From Endozoicomonas numazuensis (lineage in GTDB: Bacteria; Pseudomonadota; Gammaproteobacteria; Pseudomonadales; Endozoicomonadaceae), in NCBI RefSeq assembly GCF_000722635.1, contig NZ_JOKH01000004.1, positions 207,669-242,757 on the forward strand: DNA of 35,089 nt, in the 5' to 3' direction. Below the pieces are notes generated by a model. It was given only the letters and a program-made list of their open reading frames with translations, was not told the origin of the DNA and searched no databases. Shown here in pieces: positions 25,849 to 34,921 of the stretch (position 1 is its first letter; each line of letters begins with the position of its first letter). The position numbers and the translations under genes were made by a program.

Positions 25849-27084
25849 ATGGGCCGACGCCATAAAACCCACTCTGTTCAGGTAGGACACATCACCATCG
25901 GTGGCGATGCCCCTGTCGTAGTCCAGTCCATGACAGATACGGATACTGCTGATGTGGAGCGTACGGTTGAGCAGATCAAGCTTCTGGCAGACGCTGGTTC
26001 TGAAATTGTCCGGGTGACGGTCAATACCGAAGAAGCCGCTGCAGCAGTGCCTGCAATCTATGAAAAGCTGGCACAACAAAATTACCACGTGCCCATTGTC
26101 GGTGACTTTCATTACAACGGTCACACACTGCTGACAAAATACGATGAAACAGCTCGTCTGTTGCACAAATATCGTATCAATCCTGGCAACGTTGGCTTTG
26201 GTAACAAAAAAGATGACCGCTTCAACACTATGATTGATGTGGCCATTAAGTACGATAAGCCCATTCGTATTGGGGTAAACTGGGGCAGTCTGGATAAAGA
26301 ATTATCCACTCGTCTTATGGATGAGAACGCTCGTTCTGAACAGCCTAAATCCTCTCAGGAAGTCCTTCACGAAGCTTTGGTCCTGTCAGCACTGACCAGT
26401 GCTGATGCTGCTGTCGAAAGAGGACTGGGTGCCAACAAAATAGTCATTTCCTGCAAGGTCTCCCGGGTACAGGATCTGATCAGTGTTTACGAGATGCTTG
26501 CCGAACGCTGCGAATATGCTCTTCATCTGGGTCTCACCGAGGCAGGTATGGGCAGCAAGGGCATTGTATCTTCCAGTGTTGCCATGGGCGTACTGCTTCA
26601 GCAGGGCATTGGTAACACCATCCGAACCTCTTTGACCCCCGAACCCACTGGCAGCCGTGACCGGGAGGTCATTGTCTCACAGCAAATCCTTCAGGCATTG
26701 GATGTCCGCAGCTTCTCGCCCGAAGTGACTGCATGTCCGGGTTGTGGTCGAACTACCAGTACTTTCTTCAGGGTGTTGACCGATGAAGTTGACGCCTTCC
26801 TGCGAGCCAAAATGGTCACCTGGCGCCACAAGTTTGTTGGTGTAGAAGAAATGAAAGTGGCTGTTATGGGTTGTATCGTCAATGGTCCTGGTGAGAGCAA
26901 GCATGCCAATATTGGTATCAGTCTGCCAGGAACAGGTGAAGCACCTTCAGCACCTGTCTTTGTTGATGGTATAAAAGTCACAACCCTTAAAGGTGGTAAC
27001 ATTACCGAAGAATACAAAGAAATGATCGAGGAATATGTTCACAAGACTTATTCCCCTCGAGAAAACCTGATTGCCAGTCAATAA
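25849..27084 (+). CDS. ispG: 4-hydroxy-3-methylbut-2-en-1-yl diphosphate synthase IspG (long form)
   Basis: IspG (GcpE) converts MEcPP to HMBPP in the MEP isoprenoid pathway, using a [4Fe-4S] cluster. It starts at an ATG with ggagg upstream and has 411 residues. Cluster ligands are visible: Cys296 and Cys299 (TACPGCGR) and Cys342 ([10 protein letters not shown]). The TIM-barrel part has [15 protein letters not shown] and [10 protein letters not shown]. It carries [11 protein letters not shown] and [20 protein letters not shown], which I recall from the long IspG of alphaproteobacteria and some other groups. The short E. coli/Pseudomonas type (about 370 residues) has ADIHFDY instead. The usual gammaproteobacterial neighbours rodZ and hisS are absent. 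Lateral acquisition is inferred. A terminator follows. Confidence 0.95.
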   Translation: MGRRHKTHSVQVGHITIGGDAPVVVQSMTDTDTADVERTVEQIKLLADAGSEIVRVTVNTEEAAAAVPAIYEKLAQQNYHVPIVGDFHYNGHTLLTKYDETARLLHKYRINPGNVGFGNKKDDRFNTMIDVAIKYDKPIRIGVNWGSLDKELSTRLMDENARSEQPKSSQEVLHEALVLSALTSADAAVERGLGANKIVISCKVSRVQDLISVYEMLAERCEYALHLGLTEAGMGSKGIVSSSVAMGVLLQQGIGNTIRTSLTPEPTGSRDREVIVSQQILQALDVRSFSPEVTACPGCGRTTSTFFRVLTDEVDAFLRAKMVTWRHKFVGVEEMKVAVMGCIVNGPGESKHANIGISLPGTGEAPSAPVFVDGIKVTTLKGGNITEEYKEMIEEYVHKTYSPRENLIASQ

Positions 27085-27107
27085 CCGCAGTATCGCTATA
27101 GCCTTGT

Positions 27108-27133
27108 AAAAGCCCGCTCTGCGGGCTTTTTTA
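27108..27133 (+). terminator. Rho-independent terminator of ispG
   Basis: agcccgc (27111-27117), loop tct, gcgggct (27121-27127), then a run of T. A-residues precede the stem, so it could also act for the convergent penicillin-acylase gene. Confidence 0.9.
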
Positions 27134-27225
27134 TTGAGCAAAGCTTCACCGGTTTACTCAGAAACTGTTTCCTGCCCCGCCTAAATGACAAGCCATTAGT
27201 AGAAGCGATGCGAGAAAAGTCAGAC

Positions 27226-29619
27226 TCACTGAATAGGCAGCAGCGTTAAACGATATTGAGCGTCACCCGGTAAAAAGGGAGTTTCCCGTGCCTCGACCCA
27301 ATCCATATAACCTTTTTTGAAAAAGGGAGACAAGGGGTGACCACTCTGCCCACCCGGCATATGAAAAATAGCGTTTTCCTCCCGACCTGGCGCAACAATC
27401 ATTCGTTCTGATACTCCTTTGTCCGGATGCTGAGCTCTGGGCATCCAGCTGTCTCCTTCCAAAGGTACAGCGGGCATATTCAGAAACTGTCCCAAGACCG
27501 GAATAGCACTACTGAGCGGATGATGAATTTTTGCGGTATTCCTTTGACCCCAGGTCGCCTCAGCCAATGTGTCGGCCCCTCCCAGATCAACCACTAATTC
27601 ATCAATGGTTTCCAGGAACAGCTCATTCCAGCTGGAGTATTCAGAGCTCAACCAGTTCATGGGTTGTTCCTGATATAGCCTCAGTAACATCTCATTTTCA
27701 TGATTGATCTTTTGCAGCCAACTGTCTTCTATACCCACCTTTGCATCAGTAGCCAAAGACATGAAATAACGACCCAGGAATTTCATTACTTTCAGCTTGA
27801 GAGCGTCATGAAACTCTCTGACGAGTCGGTAACCCACATCATCGGTAGCCGCTCTACCAGACCAGGACTCAACAAATTGATGGAATACTTGTCGCCCTGA
27901 CTTTTCTGATCGTACAGGCTCACCAAGGGCGTTCAGAATAATCTGGCGAAAATTTTCCAGGTAAAGAGCACGGTCATCCAATGCGACATTGAGCAGAGTT
28001 TGCTCATCAGCGGTTTCAATAGTCATCAGATCGTCCCGGATCTGCATTTGTCTTGGACCTAAAGCGTAACCACCATTGCCCAGCTTCTCATAGTTTTTAC
28101 CGGAAACAATGCGGGCATTGGCCGTCCAGATTCTGTTGTGTTCAGGATTGAATATTCGGGGATAATCTTCAGGCGACAGCCAGGCACGCCAGTGACTGTC
28201 GGCATCCTGCCATGACAATGGGTAGGAAGTGTCCAGGCCAGAACGGGTAGGAATACGGCCAGCAATTGTCCAACCAATATTTCCTTCTGCATCGCCCACT
28301 GTAAAGTTCTGCGGAGGTATGCCACTGGAGTTCGCCACAGCCATAGCTTCTTCAACAGAATTGACTGTTTCCAGATTCATCAGATTGATATTGGTTGCTT
28401 CGGGGTCATGGGCTATCCAGCGAAGAGCGTACTGCACAGAGTCATAAGGCGATTCAATCACAGGTCCCCAGCGAGTGCCCCGATATTCAACCACGACGGG
28501 GGCTTGCCCTTTTACCTGAATAGTTTCATTCCATATCGTTAAACGTTCTGGCCCCTGAGGCGTCATATAGAGATTATTTTCGCCGAGATCCAGCTCTACC
28601 AGATCAACCCAGTCCGCACTGCTGTTGGTAAAGCCCCAGGCTACCTTGCCATTACTGCCCACAACCATTATGGGGGCTCCAGGCAACGTCACACCGGTAA
28701 TGTTCACAGGCTCACCGGTTTCAGCATCGGGAAAACGAAACTGTGCCCGATACCAGATAGTCGGCACCCGGTGATTCAGATGCATATCATCCTCAACGAT
28801 GGCACCACCATGATCAGTCAGTTGCCCCGATACAGCCCAGTTATTACTGCCAATCAAGGAGTCTTCTATCAACTCTCCCGTCAATGCCGTATAAAAATCA
28901 GAGGGTTTTTCCCGCAAGTTAATCTGCTCAACGCCGGGGGTTTCGGGAATGGGATAGATGCCAGGTTCCACTGGGGCGTCCCAGCGCGTTCTGAGTGGAG
29001 ACACAAAATCAATGACTTCTGTAGATGTTATCCGACTTAGAAAACCTTTGGCGTTATCAAGCTTAACCTCATCATCATTGAGGTCCATGTACATACTGAA
29101 TACGGTTAGAAAAGTGTCTTCATTACGCCAGGGTTGAGGTTCTGTATTCAGCAACCAGTACTCAAAGGGCTTGTCCTTCAGATGCTTTAACCCCTGATTC
29201 ACCCCATGGGTATAGGCCTCCAGAACGGCAAGCTGATTGGGCGTCATTATGGTAACAGCCTGCTTTGCCGTTCTTCTAAAACGATGCTTACGTTGAGTTT
29301 TATCGTGTTGGAGAGCGACTTCACCCACCAGTTCAGATAACTCACCTGCAGAGTTTCGACGGTTCAGATCCATCTGGAAAAAACGTTCCTGTGCATGGAG
29401 ATACCCCAGAGCAAAAGCAATATCAGCACGTTGCTGCCCAGCGATCACAGGAATACCCATTTTATCCCGTTCGATCAAAACTTTGCTGTGAAGTCCTTGA
29501 ACGGATTGCGTGCCGTCAAGAAGGGGAAGGCTTCGTTGCAACAATATATAGATGGAAAGAGCGATTAGAATGAGCAGACATAATAAGAGGAGCAAGCCTC
29601 TTCTGAGCCAAACAGCCAT
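27226..29619 (-). CDS. Penicillin acylase family Ntn-hydrolase (peptidase S45)
   Basis: This 797-residue precursor begins with a hydrophobic N-terminal segment (LLLLLCLLILIALSIYILL), a signal anchor or signal peptide for export. The family order is clear. An N-terminal alpha-chain contains FALGYLHAQERFFQMDLNRR and GELSELVG. A processing site follows at Gly257-Ser258 (GSNNWAVSG), where Ser258 would become the N-terminal nucleophile. The beta-chain has APIMVVGSNGKVAWGFTNSS, PPQNFTVGDAEGNIGWTIAG, and a C-terminal FHMPGGQSGHPLSPFFKKGY. Relatives are periplasmic and cleave amide bonds in penicillins, acyl-homoserine lactones or other N-acyl compounds. A quorum-signal acylase is plausible but the substrate cannot be read from sequence. 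The start has AAGG upstream. It converges with ispG. Confidence 0.9.
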   Translation of the reverse strand: MAVWLRRGLLLLLCLLILIALSIYILLQRSLPLLDGTQSVQGLHSKVLIERDKMGIPVIAGQQRADIAFALGYLHAQERFFQMDLNRRNSAGELSELVGEVALQHDKTQRKHRFRRTAKQAVTIMTPNQLAVLEAYTHGVNQGLKHLKDKPFEYWLLNTEPQPWRNEDTFLTVFSMYMDLNDDEVKLDNAKGFLSRITSTEVIDFVSPLRTRWDAPVEPGIYPIPETPGVEQINLREKPSDFYTALTGELIEDSLIGSNNWAVSGQLTDHGGAIVEDDMHLNHRVPTIWYRAQFRFPDAETGEPVNITGVTLPGAPIMVVGSNGKVAWGFTNSSADWVDLVELDLGENNLYMTPQGPERLTIWNETIQVKGQAPVVVEYRGTRWGPVIESPYDSVQYALRWIAHDPEATNINLMNLETVNSVEEAMAVANSSGIPPQNFTVGDAEGNIGWTIAGRIPTRSGLDTSYPLSWQDADSHWRAWLSPEDYPRIFNPEHNRIWTANARIVSGKNYEKLGNGGYALGPRQMQIRDDLMTIETADEQTLLNVALDDRALYLENFRQIILNALGEPVRSEKSGRQVFHQFVESWSGRAATDDVGYRLVREFHDALKLKVMKFLGRYFMSLATDAKVGIEDSWLQKINHENEMLLRLYQEQPMNWLSSEYSSWNELFLETIDELVVDLGGADTLAEATWGQRNTAKIHHPLSSAIPVLGQFLNMPAVPLEGDSWMPRAQHPDKGVSERMIVAPGREENAIFHMPGGQSGHPLSPFFKKGYMDWVEARETPFLPGDAQYRLTLLPIQ

Positions 29620-29810
29620 GGTGATACCTTAATTCTTCTTTTAATTATCAGGTGCCGTTCCAGAAGGAACTTATTGACTCTACACCATATCTTGCGCTTT
29701 CACAGCTGTTCGATCCCTTTCAAGCACTATCCCTTATAAATCAACTAAGTTTAATTGCATAAACAAATTAAGGATTTGCCCCAAAATAACTTCCCGATTT
29801 TCACCCGGAC

Positions 29811-29875
29811 TCCGTTCGCCCTGAGCTTTTCGAAGGGTTATAGCATTGGGCTTCGACAAGCTCACCCCGAACGGA
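29811..29875. repeat. REP-like inverted repeat
   Basis: tccgttcgccctgagctttt (29811-29830) pairs imperfectly with cttcgacaagctcaccccga followed by acgga (29851-29875). The outer flanks gccccaaaat and attttgggc extend the symmetry. The core resembles a common dispersed REP-type motif (from memory). The remaining 29620-30350 gap holds the 128-bp element and no gene that I can recognise. Confidence 0.65.
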
Positions 29876-30002
29876 TTTTGGGCAGATTTGAATAAGGAAA
29901 TTATTTGTGGCTACTCCTAAGGAAGATCGACCATGACGCCATCCATAGGAACCTCATTCAAACACGTGGGAAAGATGGCTCTGAAAGGGACTCCCGATGG
30001 GT

Positions 30003-30130
30003 TATACCCATTGGATTTCAAGATGCTACCAGGCGACAAGTGAGCGAAGCCCTGTGAGCCTACAAGTAGTAGGTGATCAGGGTGAGCGAACGCTGGCAAC
30101 AACGTAGCATCTTGAAAGGCGATGGGTATA
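30003..30130. mobile_element. 128-bp palindromic repeat element, copy 2 (inverted relative to copy 1)
   Basis: Reverse-complementing copy 1 (14621-14748) gives this sequence base for base as far as I can read, from tatacccattggatttcaag to gcgatgggtata. It lies in an intergenic region. Two identical inverted copies 15 kb apart could mediate inversion of the segment carrying the giant autotransporter and ispG. Confidence 0.88.
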
Positions 30131-30350
30131 TGTCATGCAATGAACCCGGGCGCCAGAGTAGGGGCTTTTGTTGGAAAAGGGCTGGGCCGAATGATTTCTG
30201 TTCCGATCAAATTCAAAAAAAATCCATCAAATGGACTTTCTCACAGAAGATGAGAATTCCGCCGATGGTATCTAATCCATGACATGGCCTCAAATAGTCC
30301 TGTTATCTGACGACTAGTTAACAGGATGCCCTGAAGAAAGGAATCACCCA

Positions 30351-31127
30351 ATGAGAACACCTGTTTCTGTTGCAGCTGCTGCCGGTTACGTCGTGACCAT
30401 GGGAGTGAAGTCTGTGCCAGATGGTGTGATCCATTCGTTTAATGCTGGCGGAAGAGCAGGGTCCGCCGTTGGTAAACAGTTTGGTCGACTGATCACGTTT
30501 CCGGTCAGAAAATGGAAATCCTACTCCCTTAAAAAAGAAGCAGGGGGTCAAGAAACTCTGACGGTCACCAAGCAACTGGAATTTTATAATGCCAAAGCCA
30601 TCAGGCCTTTCCAGTACTTAGGAGCAACTATTGGTGGAGCTTTCAGTTTACCCCTCTCATTCATCGCTGCTCCCACAAAAGGCCTTTATAACATTCTCAA
30701 GGGCATGATCCACTTCATCCGCGCTGTACGTGAACTCAATGCCTCCAATAGTTCTGAAACGATCAAACGAGACCTCTCCCTTCCAGAAACTGTGATTGGT
30801 AAGCTCCGTAAAGAAGCAAAACTTAAACCTGAATACCAGGAAGAATTTACCCATGGGAAACATCAGGTGCTTCCATACAGTGTCAAAATAGCGAATGGAG
30901 ACAACCTTCTCTGGTTCCTGCTTGAGAACACTGAAACGGGTGTGGAAGAAGAGCTCATGCTGAAAATGGAGCAAGATGGCCATTATTCAGTTCGGCATCT
31001 GGATAGGGCGCAGGGGCAGTTCAACTGGGCTTCCAAAGTCGAAAAAGAAGGTATGAAACCTAACGACATCGTGAAGCACTACATAGACAATCCGGACAGC
31101 TTCAAGCCTCCGGAACAAGTGGTTTGA
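30351..31127 (+). CDS. Orphan protein, family not recognised
   Basis: This 258-residue protein has a good ribosome-binding site (aagga before the ATG). No known domain is visible. Two mildly hydrophobic stretches are present: residues 4-18 (PVSVAAAAGYVVTMG) and 86-112 (PFQYLGATIGGAFSLPLSFI and beyond), rich in Gly/Ala and compatible with weak membrane association. The C-terminal half is hydrophilic and charged (ETGVEEELMLKMEQDGHYSV; KVEKEGMKPNDIVKHYIDNP). There is no clear signal peptide, lipobox or catalytic motif. It is a single-gene unit, convergent with the YlqF gene and flanked upstream by repeats, a setting where accessory or effector-like genes are common. No function is proposed. Confidence 0.6.
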   Translation: MRTPVSVAAAAGYVVTMGVKSVPDGVIHSFNAGGRAGSAVGKQFGRLITFPVRKWKSYSLKKEAGGQETLTVTKQLEFYNAKAIRPFQYLGATIGGAFSLPLSFIAAPTKGLYNILKGMIHFIRAVRELNASNSSETIKRDLSLPETVIGKLRKEAKLKPEYQEEFTHGKHQVLPYSVKIANGDNLLWFLLENTETGVEEELMLKMEQDGHYSVRHLDRAQGQFNWASKVEKEGMKPNDIVKHYIDNPDSFKPPEQVV

Positions 31128-31148
31128 TCCGGCCAGCTTTGCCGGATC
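31126..31148. terminator. Hairpin between convergent genes, possible bidirectional terminator
   Basis: gatccggc, loop cagcttt, gccggatc. The stem is GC-rich and lies between the stops of two convergent genes, but there is no T-run directly after it on either strand, so intrinsic termination is uncertain. Confidence 0.45.
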
Positions 31149-31163
31149 AACAGACCGAAACAG

Positions 31164-32027
31164 TTACTCTTTTTCTTTTGGCTCAGGCTTTTCCTGCTCA
31201 ATCATTTCCGGTGTTTCAAGACTTATACGCCCTAAGCCACCGCTACGAAACTCGTTAAGCAATATTTCAGATACTTTGTGAAGATCAGCAATACCGCCTC
31301 TGCGCATACAATTCCTGCGGGCAGCGATCATATCCATCAGTTCGATATCGGTTGCAGGTAACGTCTCAAGTTGAAAGCAGGTCTTGAGAGCTTCGGGATA
31401 CGCTTTCAGGAAGTACTCGGCTGCAAACATAGCGATGTCTTCATATTCCAGCACAGCATCTTTGATGGCTCCGGAAATGGCCAGTCGGTAACCACAGGTT
31501 TCTGGCTCCAGCTTTGGCCAGAGGAATCCTGGAGTATCAAGAAGAATCATGCCATTTGGCAATTTGATTCTTTGCTGCTGCTTGGTCACCGCAGGAACAT
31601 TACCCGTCTTGGCAATAATGCGGTTTGCCAGAGTGTTGATCATGGTGGACTTGCCGACATTCGGAATCCCCAGAATCATCGCTCGCATGCCTTTGATGTC
31701 GAGCTTTCGCTCAATCATGCTTTCAGCCAGCTTCAAGACACCGCGCACTTTTTCTGGTTGGCTCTGCGTCAGGGCAACGGCTTTGACCCCGTCTTCCTTC
31801 TCCATCTCCCTGATCCACCGGTCTGTGATAACAGGATCAGCCAGATCGCTCTTGTTCAACACTTTGATATAAGGCGTTTTATCACGCAGGGAAGGCACCA
31901 GAGGGTTTCCGCTGCTGAAAGGAAGACGGGCATCCAGAACCTCGATGATCAGATCAACTTCCGGAACCACTTTCTTGATCTCCTTTCGAGCCTTGTGCAT
32001 ATGCCCGGGAAACCAGTTAATTGCCAT
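31164..32027 (-). CDS. ylqF: Ribosome-assembly GTPase YlqF/RbgA family (circularly permuted)
   Basis: This 287-residue GTPase has its G motifs in permuted order: G4 NKSD at 58-61, then G1 GIPNVGKST at 120-128, then G3 DTPG at 164-167. The N-terminus INWFPGHMHKARKEI and the C-terminal ANTAR-like region (ARRNCMRRGGIADLHKVSEI) are standard for YlqF/RbgA. In Bacillus this enzyme drives a late step of 50S subunit maturation; proteobacterial members are presumed similar. The start has GAGG eight bases upstream. A 51-base gap separates it from ghrA upstream on the same strand, so co-transcription is possible. No anomalies. Confidence 0.92.
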   Translation of the reverse strand: MAINWFPGHMHKARKEIKKVVPEVDLIIEVLDARLPFSSGNPLVPSLRDKTPYIKVLNKSDLADPVITDRWIREMEKEDGVKAVALTQSQPEKVRGVLKLAESMIERKLDIKGMRAMILGIPNVGKSTMINTLANRIIAKTGNVPAVTKQQQRIKLPNGMILLDTPGFLWPKLEPETCGYRLAISGAIKDAVLEYEDIAMFAAEYFLKAYPEALKTCFQLETLPATDIELMDMIAARRNCMRRGGIADLHKVSEILLNEFRSGGLGRISLETPEMIEQEKPEPKEKE

Positions 32028-32078
32028 AGTAAAACCTCAATGTGCTGAAGGCCGGTATTCTATACGCTCTGGGGCCAT

Positions 32079-33005
32079 CTAGTAACCCAGGCTTTTATCT
32101 ATCTCCGGAGGCATTTCTCCCTGCTCTATCTGTGCAACATCAGCCACTATCTGTTCCAGTGCCTGCTCAATCGGAGTGGGAGCCGCAATGTGTGGTGTAA
32201 TGATGACTCGACTGTTCTTCCAAAGAGGATGTTTCTTTTCCAACGGCTCTATCTCAAACACATCCAGCATGGCACCCCTCACGTGGCCTGATTTCAAAAC
32301 GTGCTCTAAAGCCTCTAGATCAAGTACATCACCACGCCCTCCATTTATTAGAACACTGTCTTTAGGTAACTGCTCCAACGTTTTCTGGTTCAGCAGTTTT
32401 TGAGTCGCTGGTGTCGAAGGCAACAGGCTGACAAGGGCTCTAGAGTGTTTCAAAAGATGCTGTAATCCTTCATCACCCGCTACACATTTCACTCCCTCAA
32501 TCTGTTTTTCCGTTCGGCTCCAGCCAATCACGGGAAAACCTAGCCCACTGATAGTTTTAGCCACAGCCTTACCTATAACTCCCATGCCCAGAACACCAAC
32601 GGTCCAGTCTGACTTTGGGTCAATTCTGTGCTGCTTCCATAAAGGAGAGGACTGCTGTTGTCGGTATAAATCAAAATCCCGGTAAAAGTGAAGGAGGCCA
32701 TACGTAACGTAATCCGACATGTACTCTTCCATGCCAACGCCCCGCAGTTTGAAAACGGGAAGGTCTGCAGGAAGGCTATTAATATTCACAAGGCTATCAA
32801 CGCCCACCCCCTGATTAAACACAGCTTTCAGACGGCTCTGTTGCACAAAAAAAGAGTCGGGTGGTTGCCAGATAACAGCATAGTCGGCCAACCAGTCATG
32901 GCTCTCTTCTTCTACCCAGTGACGTACATCTGCATCTGGAAAAGCTTTTTTGACAGCTGCAGTCCAGACCTCACCATCTTTCTTGTTGTATACAAGGATT
33001 CTCAT
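32079..33005 (-). CDS. ghrA: Glyoxylate/hydroxypyruvate reductase A
   Basis: This 308-residue D-2-hydroxyacid dehydrogenase most resembles GhrA (YcdW). It has MRILVYNKKDGEVWTAAVKK at the start, NQGVGVDSL, the NAD(P) loop GMGVIG at 140-145, Arg224 in NGGRGD, the acidic residue in LDVFEIEPL (near 251-253), and His272 in TPHIAAPT. Arg, Glu and His form the catalytic set. The enzyme reduces glyoxylate and hydroxypyruvate, preferring NADPH, in the cytoplasm. It lies 33 bases downstream of a lipoprotein gene. The following gene on the same strand is the YlqF GTPase, with no obvious functional link. Confidence 0.88.
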   Translation of the reverse strand: MRILVYNKKDGEVWTAAVKKAFPDADVRHWVEEESHDWLADYAVIWQPPDSFFVQQSRLKAVFNQGVGVDSLVNINSLPADLPVFKLRGVGMEEYMSDYVTYGLLHFYRDFDLYRQQQSSPLWKQHRIDPKSDWTVGVLGMGVIGKAVAKTISGLGFPVIGWSRTEKQIEGVKCVAGDEGLQHLLKHSRALVSLLPSTPATQKLLNQKTLEQLPKDSVLINGGRGDVLDLEALEHVLKSGHVRGAMLDVFEIEPLEKKHPLWKNSRVIITPHIAAPTPIEQALEQIVADVAQIEQGEMPPEIDKSLGY

Positions 33006-33038
33006 CTATCTGGACACCTGAATAGATAACTTAAATGC

Positions 33039-33404
33039 TTAGTGATTAAAGATGTGTCCCGATTCACGACCAGGAAAGGCTTGCCCATAAGTCAGAATAG
33101 AGCGGCCTTTTTTACCCTCTGGATCCTGCACCAGAATGGTCACTCTATTCTCTTCAACAGGATATAGAAAACGGGTTTCACCTGCTTCAAGCTCTTTATC
33201 TGCCACTACTCGGCCTGAATCCGTTTTTATCCGCACCCGGGCAGATTGCACTGGCTCTGAGTCAGAGATATAAGCTTTGACCTTAACGTATCCTGAGGGG
33301 GAAGATTCAGTATAAACCTGAAGAGGGTATTTACTGTTGTGTACCTGCAAAGCGGAACACCCTGTTAATAGTGTTATCAACAGTAGATATAAAGCAGCTC
33401 TCAT
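33039..33404 (-). CDS. Small lipoprotein of unknown function
   Basis: This 121-residue protein has a lipoprotein signal peptide ending in the lipobox LLTGC (Cys16), followed by SALQVHNSK, so it should be lipid-anchored and periplasm-facing. The mature part is beta-rich (GYVKVKAYISDSEPVQSARV; RVVADKELEAGETRFLYPVE) and looks like an immunoglobulin-like or carboxypeptidase-regulatory-like sandwich, but I cannot name a family. It starts at 33404 with AGGAG upstream, and that ribosome-binding site is in one arm of a hairpin. Neighbours on the same strand are the SDR gene upstream and ghrA downstream. Confidence 0.7.
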   Translation of the reverse strand: MRAALYLLLITLLTGCSALQVHNSKYPLQVYTESSPSGYVKVKAYISDSEPVQSARVRIKTDSGRVVADKELEAGETRFLYPVEENRVTILVQDPEGKKGRSILTYGQAFPGRESGHIFNH

Positions 33405-33407
33405 AAT

Positions 33408-33432
33408 CTTCTCCTACAGCTTGCAGGAGAAG
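33408..33432 (-). promoter_or_regulatory. Hairpin that can bury the lipoprotein ribosome-binding site
   Basis: cttctcct (33408-33415) and aggagaag (33425-33432) are perfect reverse complements around a 9-base loop. In the minus-strand transcript the second arm holds the AGGAG ribosome-binding site just before the ATG at 33404, so folding would hide it. No T-run follows, so it is not an intrinsic terminator. Confidence 0.5.
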
Positions 33433-33476
33433 AATAAAGACTTATGTTTTAGATCGAAAGGATCTTTAACCAATGC

Positions 33477-34247
33477 TTAAAAAGGCCAGGGTGTGGATTC
33501 AGCCCCACCGTCCACTTCAAGTGTCTTGCCGGTAATCCATCGTGCGGCTGGAGACGCCAGAAATACTGCAGCATTCGCAATATCTTCAGGCTTACCCATT
33601 GCTTTCATAGGTGTCCTCTCTATAACCGCTTGCGTAGAGGCTTCATCCAGAAACTGCTCCAACGCTTCAGTCATGATCGCGCCAGGAGAAATAGCATTCA
33701 CTCTGATAGTCGGTGCAAATTCTGCTGCAAGCAGGTGGGTGAGATGATCTAGTGCTGCTTTAGAGGTTCCATAACTGCTGAAATTCTTTTGACTGTATCT
33801 TGCTGCAGCTGAAGTAATATTGACGATACTACCACTCTGCGCTTGAAGATGAGGCGCAACAATACGACAGAGATTAAACGCAGTAGTCACATTAAACTCA
33901 AAGTCCCGAGTCAGTTGTTCACCCGATACGGACATAGCAGGCCCGGGGCGAGCACCTCCAGCGTTGTTAACCAGAATATCTACCTGCCCCATCACCTCCA
34001 GGGTCTGAACCACCAAGGCATTTAACGCAGACTCATCCATCACGTCACAGACAACTGCCAGTGACTTCACACCATACTGACTGGCCTGCTCAGCTACAGC
34101 ATCGATATCAGCCTGAGTTCTGGCAACACAAACCACATTGGCTCCCGCTTCTGCAAAAGCCAACGCTATGGCTTTACCAATACCTTTGCCTGAACCAGTG
34201 ATAATCGCGGTCTTACCCTTGAGGGAGAAATTATCCTGATGTGTCAT
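33477..34247 (-). CDS. Short-chain dehydrogenase/reductase, 7-alpha-hydroxysteroid-dehydrogenase-like
   Basis: This 256-residue classical SDR has the cofactor loop TGSGKGIG at 17-24, NNAG at 94-97, and catalytic Ser146, Tyr159 and Lys163 (YGTSK). The C-terminal VNAISPGAIMTEAL and LEVDGG are typical. By eye it is closest to E. coli HdhA (NNAGG.GP, SPGAI.T.AL, PEDIANAAVFLASPAARWI.G). It should oxidise a secondary alcohol or reduce a ketone with NAD(P)H in the cytoplasm; the natural substrate is uncertain. It is followed on the same strand by the lipoprotein gene (72-base gap) and preceded by a 109-base AT-rich promoter-like gap. Confidence 0.85.
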   Translation of the reverse strand: MTHQDNFSLKGKTAIITGSGKGIGKAIALAFAEAGANVVCVARTQADIDAVAEQASQYGVKSLAVVCDVMDESALNALVVQTLEVMGQVDILVNNAGGARPGPAMSVSGEQLTRDFEFNVTTAFNLCRIVAPHLQAQSGSIVNITSAAARYSQKNFSSYGTSKAALDHLTHLLAAEFAPTIRVNAISPGAIMTEALEQFLDEASTQAVIERTPMKAMGKPEDIANAAVFLASPAARWITGKTLEVDGGAESTPWPF

Positions 34248-34356
34248 AACTACAGTTCTCGTTGGAATTATTATTGTGGTGACAGACTAACTCAAACGAG
34301 AATTAAAGTACGAAACTTAATTTGTAGATATCTACACTATTTTGAAAATTCCTAAC

Positions 34357-34921
34357 TTAACGATGGCCTGCCAGCGCTAATAAAGTGCCAGCCCCCATGA
34401 AGGTTGAGCCAAAAATCTTTCCTGAAAACGGGCTGGTCAACCAGCTCTGACAGCGACCTTTGATATGGTGCGCCAGTAAACTGTAGAAGAGGAGGCAACT
34501 GAAAGAAAAAAACATCAGTGTCGTTACCATAATTGTAAACTGTGGCAGCAATGACCCCGAAATATTAATAAACTGAGGAAAAAGTGCCATGGTAAACACC
34601 AGAGCTTTTGGATTGGTCGCTGCTACTAACAGGCCCTGGATGTATAAATGAAGCCCATGTTTACGAGACTCCCCTTGATCATCTGACAAGGAGATAGACA
34701 GACCTTTTCGCCAGAGGTTCACACCCAAATACACCAGATATCCTGCACCAATAACTTTCACCGCAGTAAATGCCAATGCCGAGTACATAATGAGAGTACT
34801 GAGCCCGAGCACTGAACAGGTAGAAAGCAACAATAAACCCGTCAGATTACCGGCAATAGCAAACAGTGGTCTTACAGGACCGTATTGCAGGCTTTGAGTC
34901 ATAACCAGCAATATTGCAGGC
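34357..34921 (-). pseudogene. LysE/RhtB-family amino-acid exporter, N-terminus removed by MITE copy C
   Basis: About 188 codons of a LysE/RhtB exporter remain: PAILLVMTQSLQYGPVRPLF, AGNLTGLLLL, then AGYLVYLGVNLWRKG, GLLVAATNPKALVFTMALFP and the C-terminal FGSTFMGAGTLLALAGHR. Family members run about 205 residues and begin with a membrane helix ending in SPGP. Here the frame emerges from the 168-bp element immediately before PAILLVM, so the first 20 or so residues, including the SPGP motif, are missing or lie beyond the window. A TTG at 34911 or ATG at 34902 could start a shortened protein, but without the first helix it is unlikely to work. Such carriers export amino acids such as threonine or homoserine. 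Confidence 0.8.
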
